Shown here: piece after piece, positions 1 to 7,618 of the stretch
Position numbering within the stretch: the stretch's first letter is position 1
How the letters are laid out: each line of letters begins with the position of its first letter
NCBI GenBank assembly: GCA_964436975.1
Contig: CAYTET010000006.1
Location: 1 to 39,062, forward strand
Direction of reading: 5' to 3'
Source of the DNA: CAYTET01 sp964436975
Lineage (GTDB): Bacteria; Bacillota_I; Bacilli_A; Erysipelotrichales; Erysipelotrichaceae
Length of the DNA stretch: 39,062 nt
The notes under the pieces: model-generated
What the model saw: only the letters and a program-made list of their open reading frames with translations
What the model was told of the DNA's origin: nothing
Databases searched by the model: none
Translations under genes and position numbers: made by a program

Positions 1-61
1 CTTGCATGTATTAGGCACGCCGCCAGCGTTTATCCTGAGCCAGGATCAAACTCTCCATTTG
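1..61 (-). rRNA. rrs: 16S ribosomal RNA, 5' end only
   Basis: The reverse complement carries the universal 16S 5' sequence (the 27F primer site lies at 35-54), followed by the GGATAAACGCTGG and GGCGTGCCTAATACATGC segments. Counting back to E. coli position 1 puts the mature 5' end near base 61. The rest of the gene lies outside the window to the left. Identity is certain; the exact mature end is inferred. Confidence 0.97.
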
Positions 62-195
62 ATTTCGCTCATTATAGTTTTTGACCTATTTACACTAATT
101 TTGTTTTAGTGTTATCCGTCTTACTCAAAAAAATCGACGTGTATTTCTGTTCGGTTCTCAAAGAACGACTTCCCGCACCCCTTGTTCGGCGTGCT
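62..195 (-). other. rRNA operon leader with boxA-like antitermination site
   Basis: This is the transcribed leader between the promoter and the 16S gene. On the minus strand, 153-166 reads GTTCTTTGAGAACC, close to the boxA element of Bacillus rrn leaders, where NusB/NusE-type antitermination factors bind. A 7-bp hairpin, ACACTAA/TTAGTGT, lies at 92-112. No coding potential is seen. The boxA assignment is by resemblance. Confidence 0.7.
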
Positions 196-200
196 TATCT

Positions 201-255
201 ATAATACCGCACCACTTTCCCTAAGTCAACTGCCTTTTTTACTTTTTTTGTAATT
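201..255 (-). promoter_or_regulatory. rRNA operon promoter with UP-like A tracts
   Basis: On the minus strand there is a -35 TTGACT at 224-229 and a -10 TATTAT at 201-206, with a 17-base spacer. Just upstream, 231-255 is A-rich, with two A-tracts in the position of an UP element that contacts the RNA polymerase alpha subunit. The start of transcription should fall near 194, about 130 bases before the 16S gene. Confidence 0.85.
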
Positions 256-310
256 CGGGGGCTGATTTTTTTGCTTATATAAAGAACGGATAAATAAACG
301 AGTGCATATG

Positions 311-338
311 CAAAAAAGAAGGCAGACAGCCTCCTCAG
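311..338 (-). terminator. intrinsic terminator after the PTS operon
   Basis: On the minus strand GAGGAGGC and GCCTTCTT form an imperfect stem (some G-U pairs) around a TGTCT loop, followed by a T run. It lies about 50 bases past the stop of the hypothetical gene and just before the rRNA promoter, so it would insulate the two transcripts. Confidence 0.6.
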
Positions 339-385
339 AATACGCTTATAAATAACAATTTAACAAAAAGCGAACTATCTTACTA

Positions 386-1030
386 TTAGCGGCCATTATC
401 AGCGGTTCCGTTGCCGTCTATGGCCTTCTTACTATCAGTCCTGGCCATATCAGAGTACTGTCGGCTTAACTTATGCTGACCTTCATTGTCATAAACGGCT
501 GCAATTAGATACTCCGTCATGGTTTTTTGACTGCCCTGCTGATTTGAAACCTGCTGCAGCAGGACTGGCAGATCAGTGGTGCCCTTTTCGACAACAATTC
601 TATAAATCATACCGGCATATTCTTTGGTTTTTTCATAGCCAGGCAGGTTATTAAGCATGTCTATGCATTTAGTGCAATAAAGTGAATCTTTGCTTGCGAT
701 GCACCAGCCCATGGTGCGGACACATACTAAATAGCGCTGTTTGACTGTAAGTCTTTTTGACGACAATTCATCAAACCCGGTATGAATCTGCTCACTGCTG
801 TCTGTCATAATGGCTGCTGTCAGCATTAAATAGTCACGGTCAAACGGATTAAGGCAGTTTGTGGCCTGCTTCTGTCTGATTAGATCTTCGAATTTTTCAA
901 AGTTTCCCTGACCAAGACAGTTTAAAAGTTCATTCATCTGTCTGGTCCTCTGTTTGCCAATCGCATAAATCAGAAGCATGGCCGCCGCACATATTCCAAT
1001 AATAATCAAAATCGATGTGGTTCGTGACAT
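386..1030 (-). CDS. membrane-anchored hypothetical protein
   Basis: I do not recognise this 214-residue protein. Residues 5-24 form one strongly hydrophobic segment with a positively charged flank (KQRTR) after it, so the rest is probably cytoplasmic with an N-terminal anchor. The remainder looks helical, with Leu/Tyr-rich segments that could be TPR-like hairpins, and contains several cysteines. The ATG is preceded by AGGG six bases upstream. It starts 8 bases after the EIIA stop and is the last gene of the PTS operon, so a role tied to that transport system is possible but unproven. Confidence 0.7.
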   Translation of the reverse strand: MSRTTSILIIIGICAAAMLLIYAIGKQRTRQMNELLNCLGQGNFEKFEDLIRQKQATNCLNPFDRDYLMLTAAIMTDSSEQIHTGFDELSSKRLTVKQRYLVCVRTMGWCIASKDSLYCTKCIDMLNNLPGYEKTKEYAGMIYRIVVEKGTTDLPVLLQQVSNQQGSQKTMTEYLIAAVYDNEGQHKLSRQYSDMARTDSKKAIDGNGTADNGR

Positions 1031-1038
1031 TTCAAGCC

Positions 1039-1470
1039 CTATATTCCCTCTCCGGTATTATTCTCTGAAACCGGCTCCGGCATGGAAAATTTAACCAGTT
1101 GCTGACGGCCCAGTTGTAAAGCCCTGTCTATAAACAGGTCAACATCGCTTTCATTGCTGCGGCTCATGACAATCTCCAATACTTCTCCAAGATTAGTACC
1201 TGACAAAACCCGGAAGGCTGGATTATCCATCCAGATTGTAACAGCCGTTTTAAAGGGTGAACCGCCAATTAAATCAGTAAAAACGATTACAGCCGAGCAG
1301 TCGGAAAGCTTGGCAGCCGCTTTCTGCAGATTTGCCTGCAGGCCGTCCGTATTATCCAGCGACCCAAAATCCACCGCCTCCATTTGATCTTGCGGGCCGG
1401 CAATCAGTTCAATTGCCGACAGCAGTCCGCTGGCAAAATGACCGTGCCCGGTAATAATTAATCCTATCAT
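1039..1470 (-). CDS. PTS mannose-family EIIA component
   Basis: This 143-residue protein matches the EIIA domain of the mannose (ManX/AgaF/LevD) PTS family. It takes phosphate from HPr and passes it to EIIB in the cytoplasm. The N-terminal strand ends in GHGHF; His9 sits where the family's phosphorylated histidine lies. The segment VIVFTDLIGGSPF near residues 62-74 is also typical. A TTG 15 bases upstream could extend the frame, but GGAGG lies eight bases before the ATG at 1470, so I start there. A hairpin terminator separates it from EIID upstream. Confidence 0.92.
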   Translation of the reverse strand: MIGLIITGHGHFASGLLSAIELIAGPQDQMEAVDFGSLDNTDGLQANLQKAAAKLSDCSAVIVFTDLIGGSPFKTAVTIWMDNPAFRVLSGTNLGEVLEIVMSRSNESDVDLFIDRALQLGRQQLVKFSMPEPVSENNTGEGI

Positions 1471-1562
1471 TAGCACATCCTCCAATTCTTTTACAATATT
1501 AAGTATTGTAGCTCATCAGCAATACCAAGAATAGTCTTGTTATTCCAGCGCCAATAATCATC

Positions 1563-1610
1563 CAAATAAAAGCAGCATCCCGGCAATAACAACAGCCGGG
1601 TATGCTGCTT
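1563..1610 (-). terminator. hairpin between EIID and EIIA genes
   Basis: The arms at 1570-1584 and 1595-1610 pair over about 15 bp (AAGCAGCAT plus CCCGGC) with one bulge. On the minus strand they are followed by TTTTATTT. It lies directly after the EIID stop and before the EIIA gene, so it probably terminates part of the transcription inside the operon or stabilises the upstream message. Confidence 0.75.
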
Positions 1611-1627
1611 AAAACTACGGAAATGTT

Positions 1628-2419
1628 TTACATCCAGCCAAGGGCTGACAAAATGATTGAGAATACAATAATACCCAAGATGATGTAAAGAACGTTGACG
1701 TGTTTTTTGGAGAACAGGCGGTAAATCAGAAAGACAACTGCCAGCGGCAGGATGTTTGGCAGAATATTATCAAACACAGACTGTACTGTAGTGCCGCCAA
1801 TACCGAATACCAAATTTTCCGAAAAGGCAACACTGACATAAGACGGAATCAGACCGCCAACAACGGTGACACCCAGAATGCCGGCGGCTTTAGTCAGATA
1901 TTTGGCATTTTCCGAAATTTTGCTGACAGCCGCGCTGCCCAGATTGTAGCCCCATCTGACAAAAAGAATCTTGGAGAAACCAGCCACCAGCCAAATCAAG
2001 ATGTACAGAATCGGACCGAGAACGGACCCGTTCTGGGCCAGTGAACAGGCAATAGCCGCTGAAATCGGCAGCAGTGTAAACCAGAATACCGAATCGCCCA
2101 AACCGGCAAACGGGCCGAACAGACCGTTGCGGACACCGTCAATCAGTTTGCGGTCTTCATGATTCTCTTCCATTGACAGAATCAATCCCTGCAGCAGAGC
2201 CGCCATATGCGGTTCGGTGTTCATAAACTGCATGTTATACGTCATAAACTCGGCTAAATCATCTTTGGAATCACCATAGATCTTTTTGAAAGCCGGAACC
2301 ATTGTAATCGTAAATCCCGGAGCCTGCATGCGCTCAAAACTGAAACAGGCCTGTTCAAAAAATGTTAAGATGCCAACCTTATTCAAATCCTGCTTTGTTA
2401 GTTTCTTTTCAGATGCCAT
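1628..2419 (-). CDS. PTS mannose-family EIID component
   Basis: This 263-residue membrane subunit of a mannose-class PTS permease forms the sugar channel with EIIC. The N-terminal cytoplasmic segment has the family pattern of F-E-Q-A-C-F-S-F-E-R-M-Q followed by P-G-F. The central E-E-N-H-E-D segment is next to the G-x-F-G-P-F-A-G-L-G-D-S motif near residue 110, and membrane helices follow to the C terminus. A GTG at 2428 is in frame, but GGAGGT lies seven bases before the ATG at 2419, inside the end of the EIIC gene, so I use that start. It overlaps the EIIC stop by 11 bases. Confidence 0.93.
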   Translation of the reverse strand: MASEKKLTKQDLNKVGILTFFEQACFSFERMQAPGFTITMVPAFKKIYGDSKDDLAEFMTYNMQFMNTEPHMAALLQGLILSMEENHEDRKLIDGVRNGLFGPFAGLGDSVFWFTLLPISAAIACSLAQNGSVLGPILYILIWLVAGFSKILFVRWGYNLGSAAVSKISENAKYLTKAAGILGVTVVGGLIPSYVSVAFSENLVFGIGGTTVQSVFDNILPNILPLAVVFLIYRLFSKKHVNVLYIILGIIVFSIILSALGWM

Positions 2420-3203
2420 GATGTTCACCTCCGTTGGAAGCCGGACCTTCTTTGGCCGCTATTGTATCAATCTTTCTTTCATACATAAAGTTGATGGCAG
2501 CTAACACGGCGCCAGCAATAGCTATTGGCAGCACATTTGGCAAATTAAGGAAGGTTGCCATTAAGAATCCAACGAACAGATACGGAGCGTTTTCTTTCCG
2601 CAGCGTGGTCATAAGAAGCAGACCTAAGCCAACAGCCGGCAGGATTCCACCCGAAATCTCAAAGCCATGAATCAGCCAGGTCGGGAAAGTATTGACGAAG
2701 GCCTGAATCGGGCTTTGCAGAGCATAGGCGCATAAAAAGACCAGAATGGCATCGGCTCCAGCTCTTAAGAAAATACCTTTAATAAACAGACTGGTAAATT
2801 TCTTGTCTTCAGCTTTTGCGGCATAATCATCAAATTTATGAACAAAAATCACAAAGAAAGTATTAAACAGAATGCCTACCCACTGAGCCAACAGTGCAAA
2901 CGGAAGCGACAAACCTAAAGCCGTTTCTGCAGACTGCCCGGTTGTATAAGCCAGAACAGTTGTCATCATGCCTGCCATCAGAGGGTTAGGTGGAACTGTT
3001 CCGCCTACAGTCAAAAGGCCCAAATATGACAATTCAGATACAGCACCACAAGCAACCCCTAGTGAGACGTTTCCCAAAACAATGCCGGCCAAAAAAGACA
3101 CAACCATTGGTCTGAACCAATAGAAGTTTTCGGTAAGTTGGTCGATGCCGCATATTAGACCAACCACCATCAGCAGTATTCCCTGCACTAACGTTATCTG
3201 CAT
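2409..3203 (-). CDS. PTS mannose-family EIIC component
   Basis: This 264-residue polytopic protein is the EIIC (ManY-like) subunit of a mannose-class PTS permease. The N terminus shows the family pattern of a first helix followed by GLICGIDQLTENFYWFRP, then G-V-A-C-G-A-V-S-E-L near residues 49-58 and a conserved P-P-N-P-L segment. Helices are spread over its whole length. AGAAAGGGG precedes the ATG. It lies 38 bases downstream of EIIB and overlaps EIID, so the three are one transcription unit. Substrate cannot be told from the permease alone. Confidence 0.93.
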   Translation of the reverse strand: MQITLVQGILLMVVGLICGIDQLTENFYWFRPMVVSFLAGIVLGNVSLGVACGAVSELSYLGLLTVGGTVPPNPLMAGMMTTVLAYTTGQSAETALGLSLPFALLAQWVGILFNTFFVIFVHKFDDYAAKAEDKKFTSLFIKGIFLRAGADAILVFLCAYALQSPIQAFVNTFPTWLIHGFEISGGILPAVGLGLLLMTTLRKENAPYLFVGFLMATFLNLPNVLPIAIAGAVLAAINFMYERKIDTIAAKEGPASNGGEHHGI

Positions 3204-3241
3204 AAAAATAAACCCCTTTCTTTATTTCTAGACGGGCTGAT

Positions 3242-3715
3242 TCAGACAGTGATCTTGCGATCTGCCGGAGCCATTTGAATGTATACCTTTACCCCTTTCT
3301 GTTTGATGGCTTCGATATCAGCTAAATCAGCCTCGTCGCAATAAACGTGCGGTTCCTTGAATATCTTCTTTTTCCCATTGTCATGCATATTTCCAATATT
3401 TACTTCCTTAATTGGCAGGCCGGCTTCAATAAGCCGGCGCATCACTGCCGGAGTCTTGCAGACGATAAATATCTCCTGATCCGGTGAAGCGTTAAATATT
3501 ACATCCAGGGTCTTTTGCAGACTAAAAAAACGAATGCCGATGCAGGACGCATCCGCTGTCATCTTCATCATTGCCTGCTGAAGTTTATCTTCAGCCGCCT
3601 CATCATCAACTACCACAATCAGGTTGGCGTGTGAAGCTCCGACCCAGGCGTTGCCGACCTGGCCGTGAACAAGCCGGTTATCAATACGTGCAAACTTTAT
3701 ATTTAGTTCTCCCAT
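3242..3715 (-). CDS. PTS mannose-family EIIB component
   Basis: This 157-residue cytoplasmic phosphocarrier takes phosphate from EIIA and gives it to the sugar passing through EIIC/EIID. The family signature ARIDNRLVHGQV spans residues 9-20, with His17 as the phosphorylated residue. Length fits a stand-alone EIIB such as AgaV/LevE. It lies 92 bases after the SIS-domain gene and 38 bases before EIIC, which fits a single operon importing a sugar that the SIS enzyme then processes. Confidence 0.94.
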   Translation of the reverse strand: MGELNIKFARIDNRLVHGQVGNAWVGASHANLIVVVDDEAAEDKLQQAMMKMTADASCIGIRFFSLQKTLDVIFNASPDQEIFIVCKTPAVMRRLIEAGLPIKEVNIGNMHDNGKKKIFKEPHVYCDEADLADIEAIKQKGVKVYIQMAPADRKITV

Positions 3716-3807
3716 AGTTGTTATTTTTACGAATCAGTTCATCTGATGACAAATGAATCTGATAATTGCCTTTCTGTTAAATATTCCTATGATAATAATC
3801 ACTATAC

Positions 3808-4920
3808 TCAGTCATCCATAACTTTTGAAATGCCGGGGGTTTTGCTCTCGGCAATCTTTTTGAACTCTTTCATCAGCGGATGCTGTTCCCATCGTTTCAA
3901 TTCTTCAGTCGCAGCATATGAAATATACTGGAAAAACGGCAGTTGGAACAGCGGAGCCAGCAAAGGTTCATGCAGCTTGTCGGCTGGCTGCCGGCAGGCA
4001 TGATCATCATCAACCTTCGGATCATTTGTCAGCATAAACGCTTTATCAGTGACCGTATGGACCGCCTGCCAGACAGTTGTCAGACGGTTATGGCCGGCTG
4101 AGTAGTCATCAACTACAAATACTGTGTAGTTTGGCGTCAGTTGCAGATTTGGCCCATGAATGTATTCCTCGGCCTCATAAGCAAACGAAGGAATCTTCAG
4201 CGTCTCTCCTGTTTTCAAAGCTGCTTCTAAAGCAACACCATAACTCTGCTCAAACCCGCAGAAATGACATATCTGCATTGAAGTCACGGCCTTAATATGC
4301 TTCTGATAAAACGCTTTGGCATTTTGCTGCATCACACGGTGATACTGCGGCATCAACTGCAGTTCGTCAATCACTTCCTTATATCCAGCATCATCAAGTT
4401 GTCCCTTCTGATGGGCAGCCTCCAGAGCAAACAGCATCAAAAACTCGGTCAATGTAGTAACGCCTTTGGTGACATAACCAACGCGCTCTGTTCCAACGCC
4501 ATAATCTATCAGCAGATCTGTGTGATCTTTGAAATCAGAGGTTATATTGCCGGTAATCCCGATTCTGTCCATATTGGATTCGCCAAGCCTATCCAGGGCC
4601 TGAATAGAGTTGGTTGAGCAGCCGCTCTGGGAAATGACAAAACAAAAGTCAGTCGGTTTAGGAGCAAGGCTCTGATACAGAAATGTCGCCGGTGAGATAA
4701 CCTTGACATCTAAGCCGAGGTATTTCATCATAAACGGCCGCGCGCACATGCTGGCATTAGAACTTGAGCCGCATGCTATTATCCAGACTGACTGATAATC
4801 ACCATGCAGATACTTCTCTACCAGACTGGCTGTCAGTTCTTTTCGGTTATCTGCATTCCGGCCAATCTGCTCAGGGCTTTCTTCAATATACGTCAGCATT
4901 GTCGGCTTAATTTCGGTCAT
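3808..4920 (-). CDS. SIS-domain sugar-phosphate deglycase/isomerase
   Basis: This 370-residue protein has two SIS (sugar isomerase) domains like the isomerase half of GlmS. The phosphosugar-binding turns are visible as CGSSSN near residues 50-55 and SQSGCST at 98-104. The second half has EAALKTGETLK and EAEEYIHGP, which matches the GlmS/FrlB/AgaS layout. As the first gene of a mannose-class PTS operon, it probably acts on the phosphorylated sugar: a fructoselysine- or glucoselysine-6-phosphate deglycase (GfrF/FrlB-like) or an amino-sugar isomerase (AgaS-like). I cannot choose between these. The start is supported by GAGG six bases before the ATG. Confidence 0.8.
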   Translation of the reverse strand: MTEIKPTMLTYIEESPEQIGRNADNRKELTASLVEKYLHGDYQSVWIIACGSSSNASMCARPFMMKYLGLDVKVISPATFLYQSLAPKPTDFCFVISQSGCSTNSIQALDRLGESNMDRIGITGNITSDFKDHTDLLIDYGVGTERVGYVTKGVTTLTEFLMLFALEAAHQKGQLDDAGYKEVIDELQLMPQYHRVMQQNAKAFYQKHIKAVTSMQICHFCGFEQSYGVALEAALKTGETLKIPSFAYEAEEYIHGPNLQLTPNYTVFVVDDYSAGHNRLTTVWQAVHTVTDKAFMLTNDPKVDDDHACRQPADKLHEPLLAPLFQLPFFQYISYAATEELKRWEQHPLMKEFKKIAESKTPGISKVMDD

Positions 4921-5001
4921 GGTTTTCCTCTTCCTATTGTCCCCGTCAGACGGGCAAAAAAATACTGCAATTATTATGCGCTGACTGACTTCTTCTCTAT
5001 T

Positions 5002-5036
5002 AATATAAATGTACCATTATTGCCGTCTCAAATCAA
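5002..5036 (-). promoter_or_regulatory. likely promoter of the PTS/SIS operon
   Basis: Two overlapping minus-strand readings are possible. One is TTGATT at 5031-5036 with TACATT at 5008-5013 (17-base spacer). The other is TTGAGA at 5026-5031 with TATATT at 5002-5007 (18-base spacer). Either gives a leader of about 75 bases before the SIS gene. The -35 is weak in the first reading, which fits activator dependence given the repeats just upstream. Confidence 0.5.
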
Positions 5037-5038
5037 GC

Positions 5039-5086
5039 ACTATCGTTCCCAGCCAGACCGACTTACTATCGTTCCCAGCCAGACCG
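5039..5086. repeat. two tandem 22-bp direct repeats, likely operator
   Basis: Bases 5039-5060 and 5065-5086 are identical (ACTATCGTTCCCAGCCAGACCG on the plus strand copy, given here in key parts: ACTATCGTTCC and CAGCCAGACCG). They are separated by four bases, giving a 26-base period. They sit 3 to 50 bases upstream of the putative -35 box of the PTS operon, where an activator would bind. The rest of the 4921-5236 spacer shows no gene. Confidence 0.7.
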
Positions 5087-5236
5087 GCTGAATCACATCT
5101 GTTTACGCACTATACCATGATTCATTCTGCCAAAAAGCAGTCTGATCTTTGCCAATCCATCATTTTACTGGTGGTCCAACTTTTTTCACTTTGGGCTTTT
5201 ATTGTTTTTAAGTCTGTTGTATAATTACTTCGCTGT

Positions 5237-5312
5237 TGGGATATAGCCAAGCGGTAAGGCATCAGACTCTGACTCTGACATTACATAGGTTCGAATCCTA
5301 TTATCCCAGCCA
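5237..5312 (+). tRNA. tRNA-Gln (anticodon CUG), CCA encoded
   Basis: All four arms fold. The acceptor is TGGGATA/TATCCCA, the D arm is around GCCAAGCGGTAAGGC, the anticodon stem is TCAGA/TCTGA with the 7-base loop CTCTGAC (anticodon CTG), and the T arm is ATAGG-TTCGAAT-CCTAT. The discriminator G is at 5309 and CCA at 5310-5312. The body closely resembles Bacillus tRNA-Gln(UUG), but with C at position 34, so it reads CAG. It stands alone on the plus strand. A TATAAT at 5219-5224 lies just upstream but lacks a good -35. Confidence 0.95.
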
Positions 5313-5321
5313 ATAAAAAGT

Positions 5322-5350
5322 AAACAGCGGCCAGCGGCCGCTGTTTTATT
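5322..5350. terminator. bidirectional terminator between tRNA-Gln and rarA
   Basis: Arms AAACAGCGGCC (5322-5332) and GGCCGCTGTTT (5336-5346) pair perfectly over 11 bp around an AGC loop. T-rich tracts lie on both sides. It can end the plus-strand tRNA transcript and the minus-strand rarA transcript, whose stop codon overlaps the right arm. Confidence 0.85.
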
Positions 5351-6686
5351 TATCAAAATCAAGCTTGTCAGTCTTGCCTGCCTTCCAGGCCCGGATTGCC
5401 TCAAGCCGCTTCTTAAAAGCCTCTTCCCGCCCCTGGCTGGTCGGCTGATAATAAAGCCGTCCCTTCAGGGAATCAGGCAAACAGATCATCTTGGTGATCT
5501 TTTCCTGATAGTCATGGGCGTACTGGTAACCGGCTCCGTAATTTAAATCAGCCATCAGTTTGGTCGGAGCGTTGCGTATCTGCAGCGGCACCGGCTCAGC
5601 CAACATGGTGGCAGCATCTTTTGCCGCCTCGGAATAAGCCGTATAAAGGGCATTGCTTTTGGGGGCCAGGGAAAGATAGACAACCGCCTGGGTAAGATTG
5701 ACCGAGCATTCCGGCATGCCGATATCATGACAGGCCTGATAGCAGGTTGTACACAGCAGCAACGCATTGGAATCGGCCAAGCCGACATCTTCGCTGGCAA
5801 ACCGGATCAGCCGGCGGGCCACATACAGAGGATCTTCGCCGCCTTCCAGCATGCGGGCCAGCCAGTAGACCGCCGCATCCGGATCCGAATTGCGCATTGA
5901 TTTATGCAGGGCCGAAATAAGGTTATAGTGCTCTTCCCCGTTTTTGTCATACATCAGAAAGCGGCGGTTGATGCACTGCTGCAGCACTTCGGATGAAACT
6001 ACAACCGTATCCTTTTCCACCGTTCCGTTGGTGATGGCAATCTCCAGGGTATTCAAAGCCATCCGGGCATCCCCGTTGGCAAAATTGGCAATTACATTCA
6101 AAGCATTCTCCGGCAGGCTGACCTTGATGTTGCCATAGCCGGCCGGACTGGTCAGGGCCCGCTGCAGGACTTCCGTCAGGTCATCAGCCGTCAGCTGCTT
6201 TAATACATAGACCCGGCACCTTGATAGCAGGGCGCTGTTAATCTCAAAAGAGGGATTTTCCGTAGTCGCCCCGATCAGAATGATGCTGCCCTTTTCAACA
6301 TAGGGCAGAAAGGCATCCTGCTGGGCCCGGTTGAAGCGGTGGATTTCATCAACAAACAGCACTGTCTTGATGCCAATCTGCCGGTTCTTTTCCGCCTGCA
6401 TCATGACTTCCTTGATTTCTTTGATGCCGGAAGTCACGGCACTGAAATTGACAAAATTGGCATGGGTCTGGTTAGCGATGATGCTGGCCAGGGTGGTCTT
6501 GCCGACTCCCGGAGGGCCCCAGAAGATCATGGAAGAAATCTGGTCACTCTCAATCAGTCTTCGCAGCAGCTGACCAGGCCCGATCAGATGCTTCTGGCCG
6601 GCAAACTCATCCAGACTGGCCGGCCGCATCCGGCTGGCTAGGGGGATGGCCAGCTGGGAGTCATCAAAAAGGTTGTAATCAGCCAT
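5346..6686 (-). CDS. rarA: replication-associated recombination protein A (RarA/MgsA)
   Basis: This AAA+ ATPase of the RarA/MgsA/WRNIP1 family acts at stalled replication forks. The N-terminal LASRMRPASLDEFAGQKHL segment is the family hallmark. Walker A GPPGVGKTT and Walker B VLFVDEIHRF follow, then the arginine-finger region SALLSRCRVY and the C-terminal tetramerisation region ending in GREEAFKKR. An ATG at 6698 is also in frame, but the predicted promoter puts the transcript start near 6703, leaving that codon without a binding site. GAGG lies six bases before the ATG at 6686, giving 446 residues. Its transcript ends at the shared terminator. Confidence 0.95.
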   Translation of the reverse strand: MADYNLFDDSQLAIPLASRMRPASLDEFAGQKHLIGPGQLLRRLIESDQISSMIFWGPPGVGKTTLASIIANQTHANFVNFSAVTSGIKEIKEVMMQAEKNRQIGIKTVLFVDEIHRFNRAQQDAFLPYVEKGSIILIGATTENPSFEINSALLSRCRVYVLKQLTADDLTEVLQRALTSPAGYGNIKVSLPENALNVIANFANGDARMALNTLEIAITNGTVEKDTVVVSSEVLQQCINRRFLMYDKNGEEHYNLISALHKSMRNSDPDAAVYWLARMLEGGEDPLYVARRLIRFASEDVGLADSNALLLCTTCYQACHDIGMPECSVNLTQAVVYLSLAPKSNALYTAYSEAAKDAATMLAEPVPLQIRNAPTKLMADLNYGAGYQYAHDYQEKITKMICLPDSLKGRLYYQPTSQGREEAFKKRLEAIRAWKAGKTDKLDFDK

Positions 6687-6709
6687 GGTCCGCCTCATTT
6701 CTTTTCTCC

Positions 6710-6738
6710 ACTATAAACTATTTCAAGTGGTTTCTCAA
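6710..6738 (-). promoter_or_regulatory. rarA promoter
   Basis: Minus-strand TTGAGA (6733-6738) and TATAGT (6710-6715) are separated by exactly 17 bases; each box matches consensus at five of six positions. The inferred start near 6703 leaves a leader of about 17 bases before the ATG at 6686. Confidence 0.7.
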
Positions 6739-6744
6739 CGGCTC

Positions 6745-6767
6745 AGAAAAAAAGCCCTGGCGGGCTT
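6745..6767 (-). terminator. terminator after the glf-GT2-GNAT operon
   Basis: On the minus strand AAGCCC-GCCA-GGGCTT is followed by a run of seven or more T. It begins just after the GNAT stop codon. Confidence 0.9.
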
Positions 6768-6772
6768 AATGG

Positions 6773-7618
6773 TCATTCGGCATTCTTCTTTTTGACCAGC
6801 ATTGTGTAATCACCGACATCCTCAAAGCCGATCTTATGATAAATAGACGCCGCTTTGGGATTGTTGTAGAACAGACAGACAAAAGGCTTGCGGTTGCGGT
6901 GCAGGCTGTCCACCAAAGCCGAAACGGCCTGGGAGGCATAGCCGCAGCCGCGGCTGTCAACAGCCGTAGCCACTCCGACAATCATGGCTCCGTTAGAACA
7001 CGTTGCCGTGCTGCCGGCCGCACACAGCAGCCGGCCCTGTTTAAACAGGCCCATATTCATATTGCCTTTGGCGATATCTTTGATTTCATCGGCAATCATC
7101 TTTTCGCTGCCGGACCGATCCATGGTCTCCGCAAACTCATCAATGGTGGAAAGCAGTTCAACCTGGGCTCTGACATCAGCCTCGCTGGTCAGCGGCCGGA
7201 TGATAATATCGTCAGCCGCCGGATAGAAATGAGCGATGCTGCTGCAGCGGCTCATATGCGTCAGACGCGCCTGTCGCTGGGCAAACAGCCCGGCCAGCCG
7301 GCTGATGACAGCCGCCTTCCCGGATATCCCTTTCCGGCTGGGGTCACTCCGGATCAGTTCAGCTACAGCCTCCGCATCATATGATTCACTTTGGCTGTAG
7401 ACATTCCAGTTATTTTGGTAATTAAGGATGACGCTGTCATAACTGCCATCGGCTTTGACATTGGCATAAAAGAGTACCGCTGGATCATCAAAGCCGCAGT
7501 TTTCAACATCGCCCCGGAAAAACAGCGTCATCTCCGGATCGGCGCTGATGTATTCAAGCAGTTGCCGGTGATCAGCCGAAGTCAGTTTTTCAATCAAGAT
7601 TCCATCTTCTTTCTTCAA
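6773..7618 (-). CDS. GNAT-family N-acetyltransferase
   Basis: This protein of about 281 residues carries a C-terminal GNAT fold that transfers an acetyl group from acetyl-CoA. The acetyl-CoA pyrophosphate loop is seen as RGCGYA at residues 223-228, after the VGVATAV strand. The following Y-N-N-P-K-A-A-S-I-Y-H-K-I-G-F motif at 251-265 is typical. The first 130 residues may be a second, diverged acetyltransferase-like half. The start is uncertain: TTG at 7618 overlaps the GT2 stop by four bases but lacks a clear ribosome site. Substrate is unknown. Position after glf and a glycosyltransferase suggests, but does not prove, a cell-surface sugar target. Confidence 0.8.
   Translation of the reverse strand: MKKEDGILIEKLTSADHRQLLEYISADPEMTLFFRGDVENCGFDDPAVLFYANVKADGSYDSVILNYQNNWNVYSQSESYDAEAVAELIRSDPSRKGISGKAAVISRLAGLFAQRQARLTHMSRCSSIAHFYPAADDIIIRPLTSEADVRAQVELLSTIDEFAETMDRSGSEKMIADEIKDIAKGNMNMGLFKQGRLLCAAGSTATCSNGAMIVGVATAVDSRGCGYASQAVSALVDSLHRNRKPFVCLFYNNPKAASIYHKIGFEDVGDYTMLVKKKNAE

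Noticed and set aside
5118..5225. 35-codon hydrophobic plus-strand frame upstream of tRNA-Gln
   Set aside because: No ribosome site is present; the hydrophobicity comes from T-rich promoter-like DNA before the tRNA.
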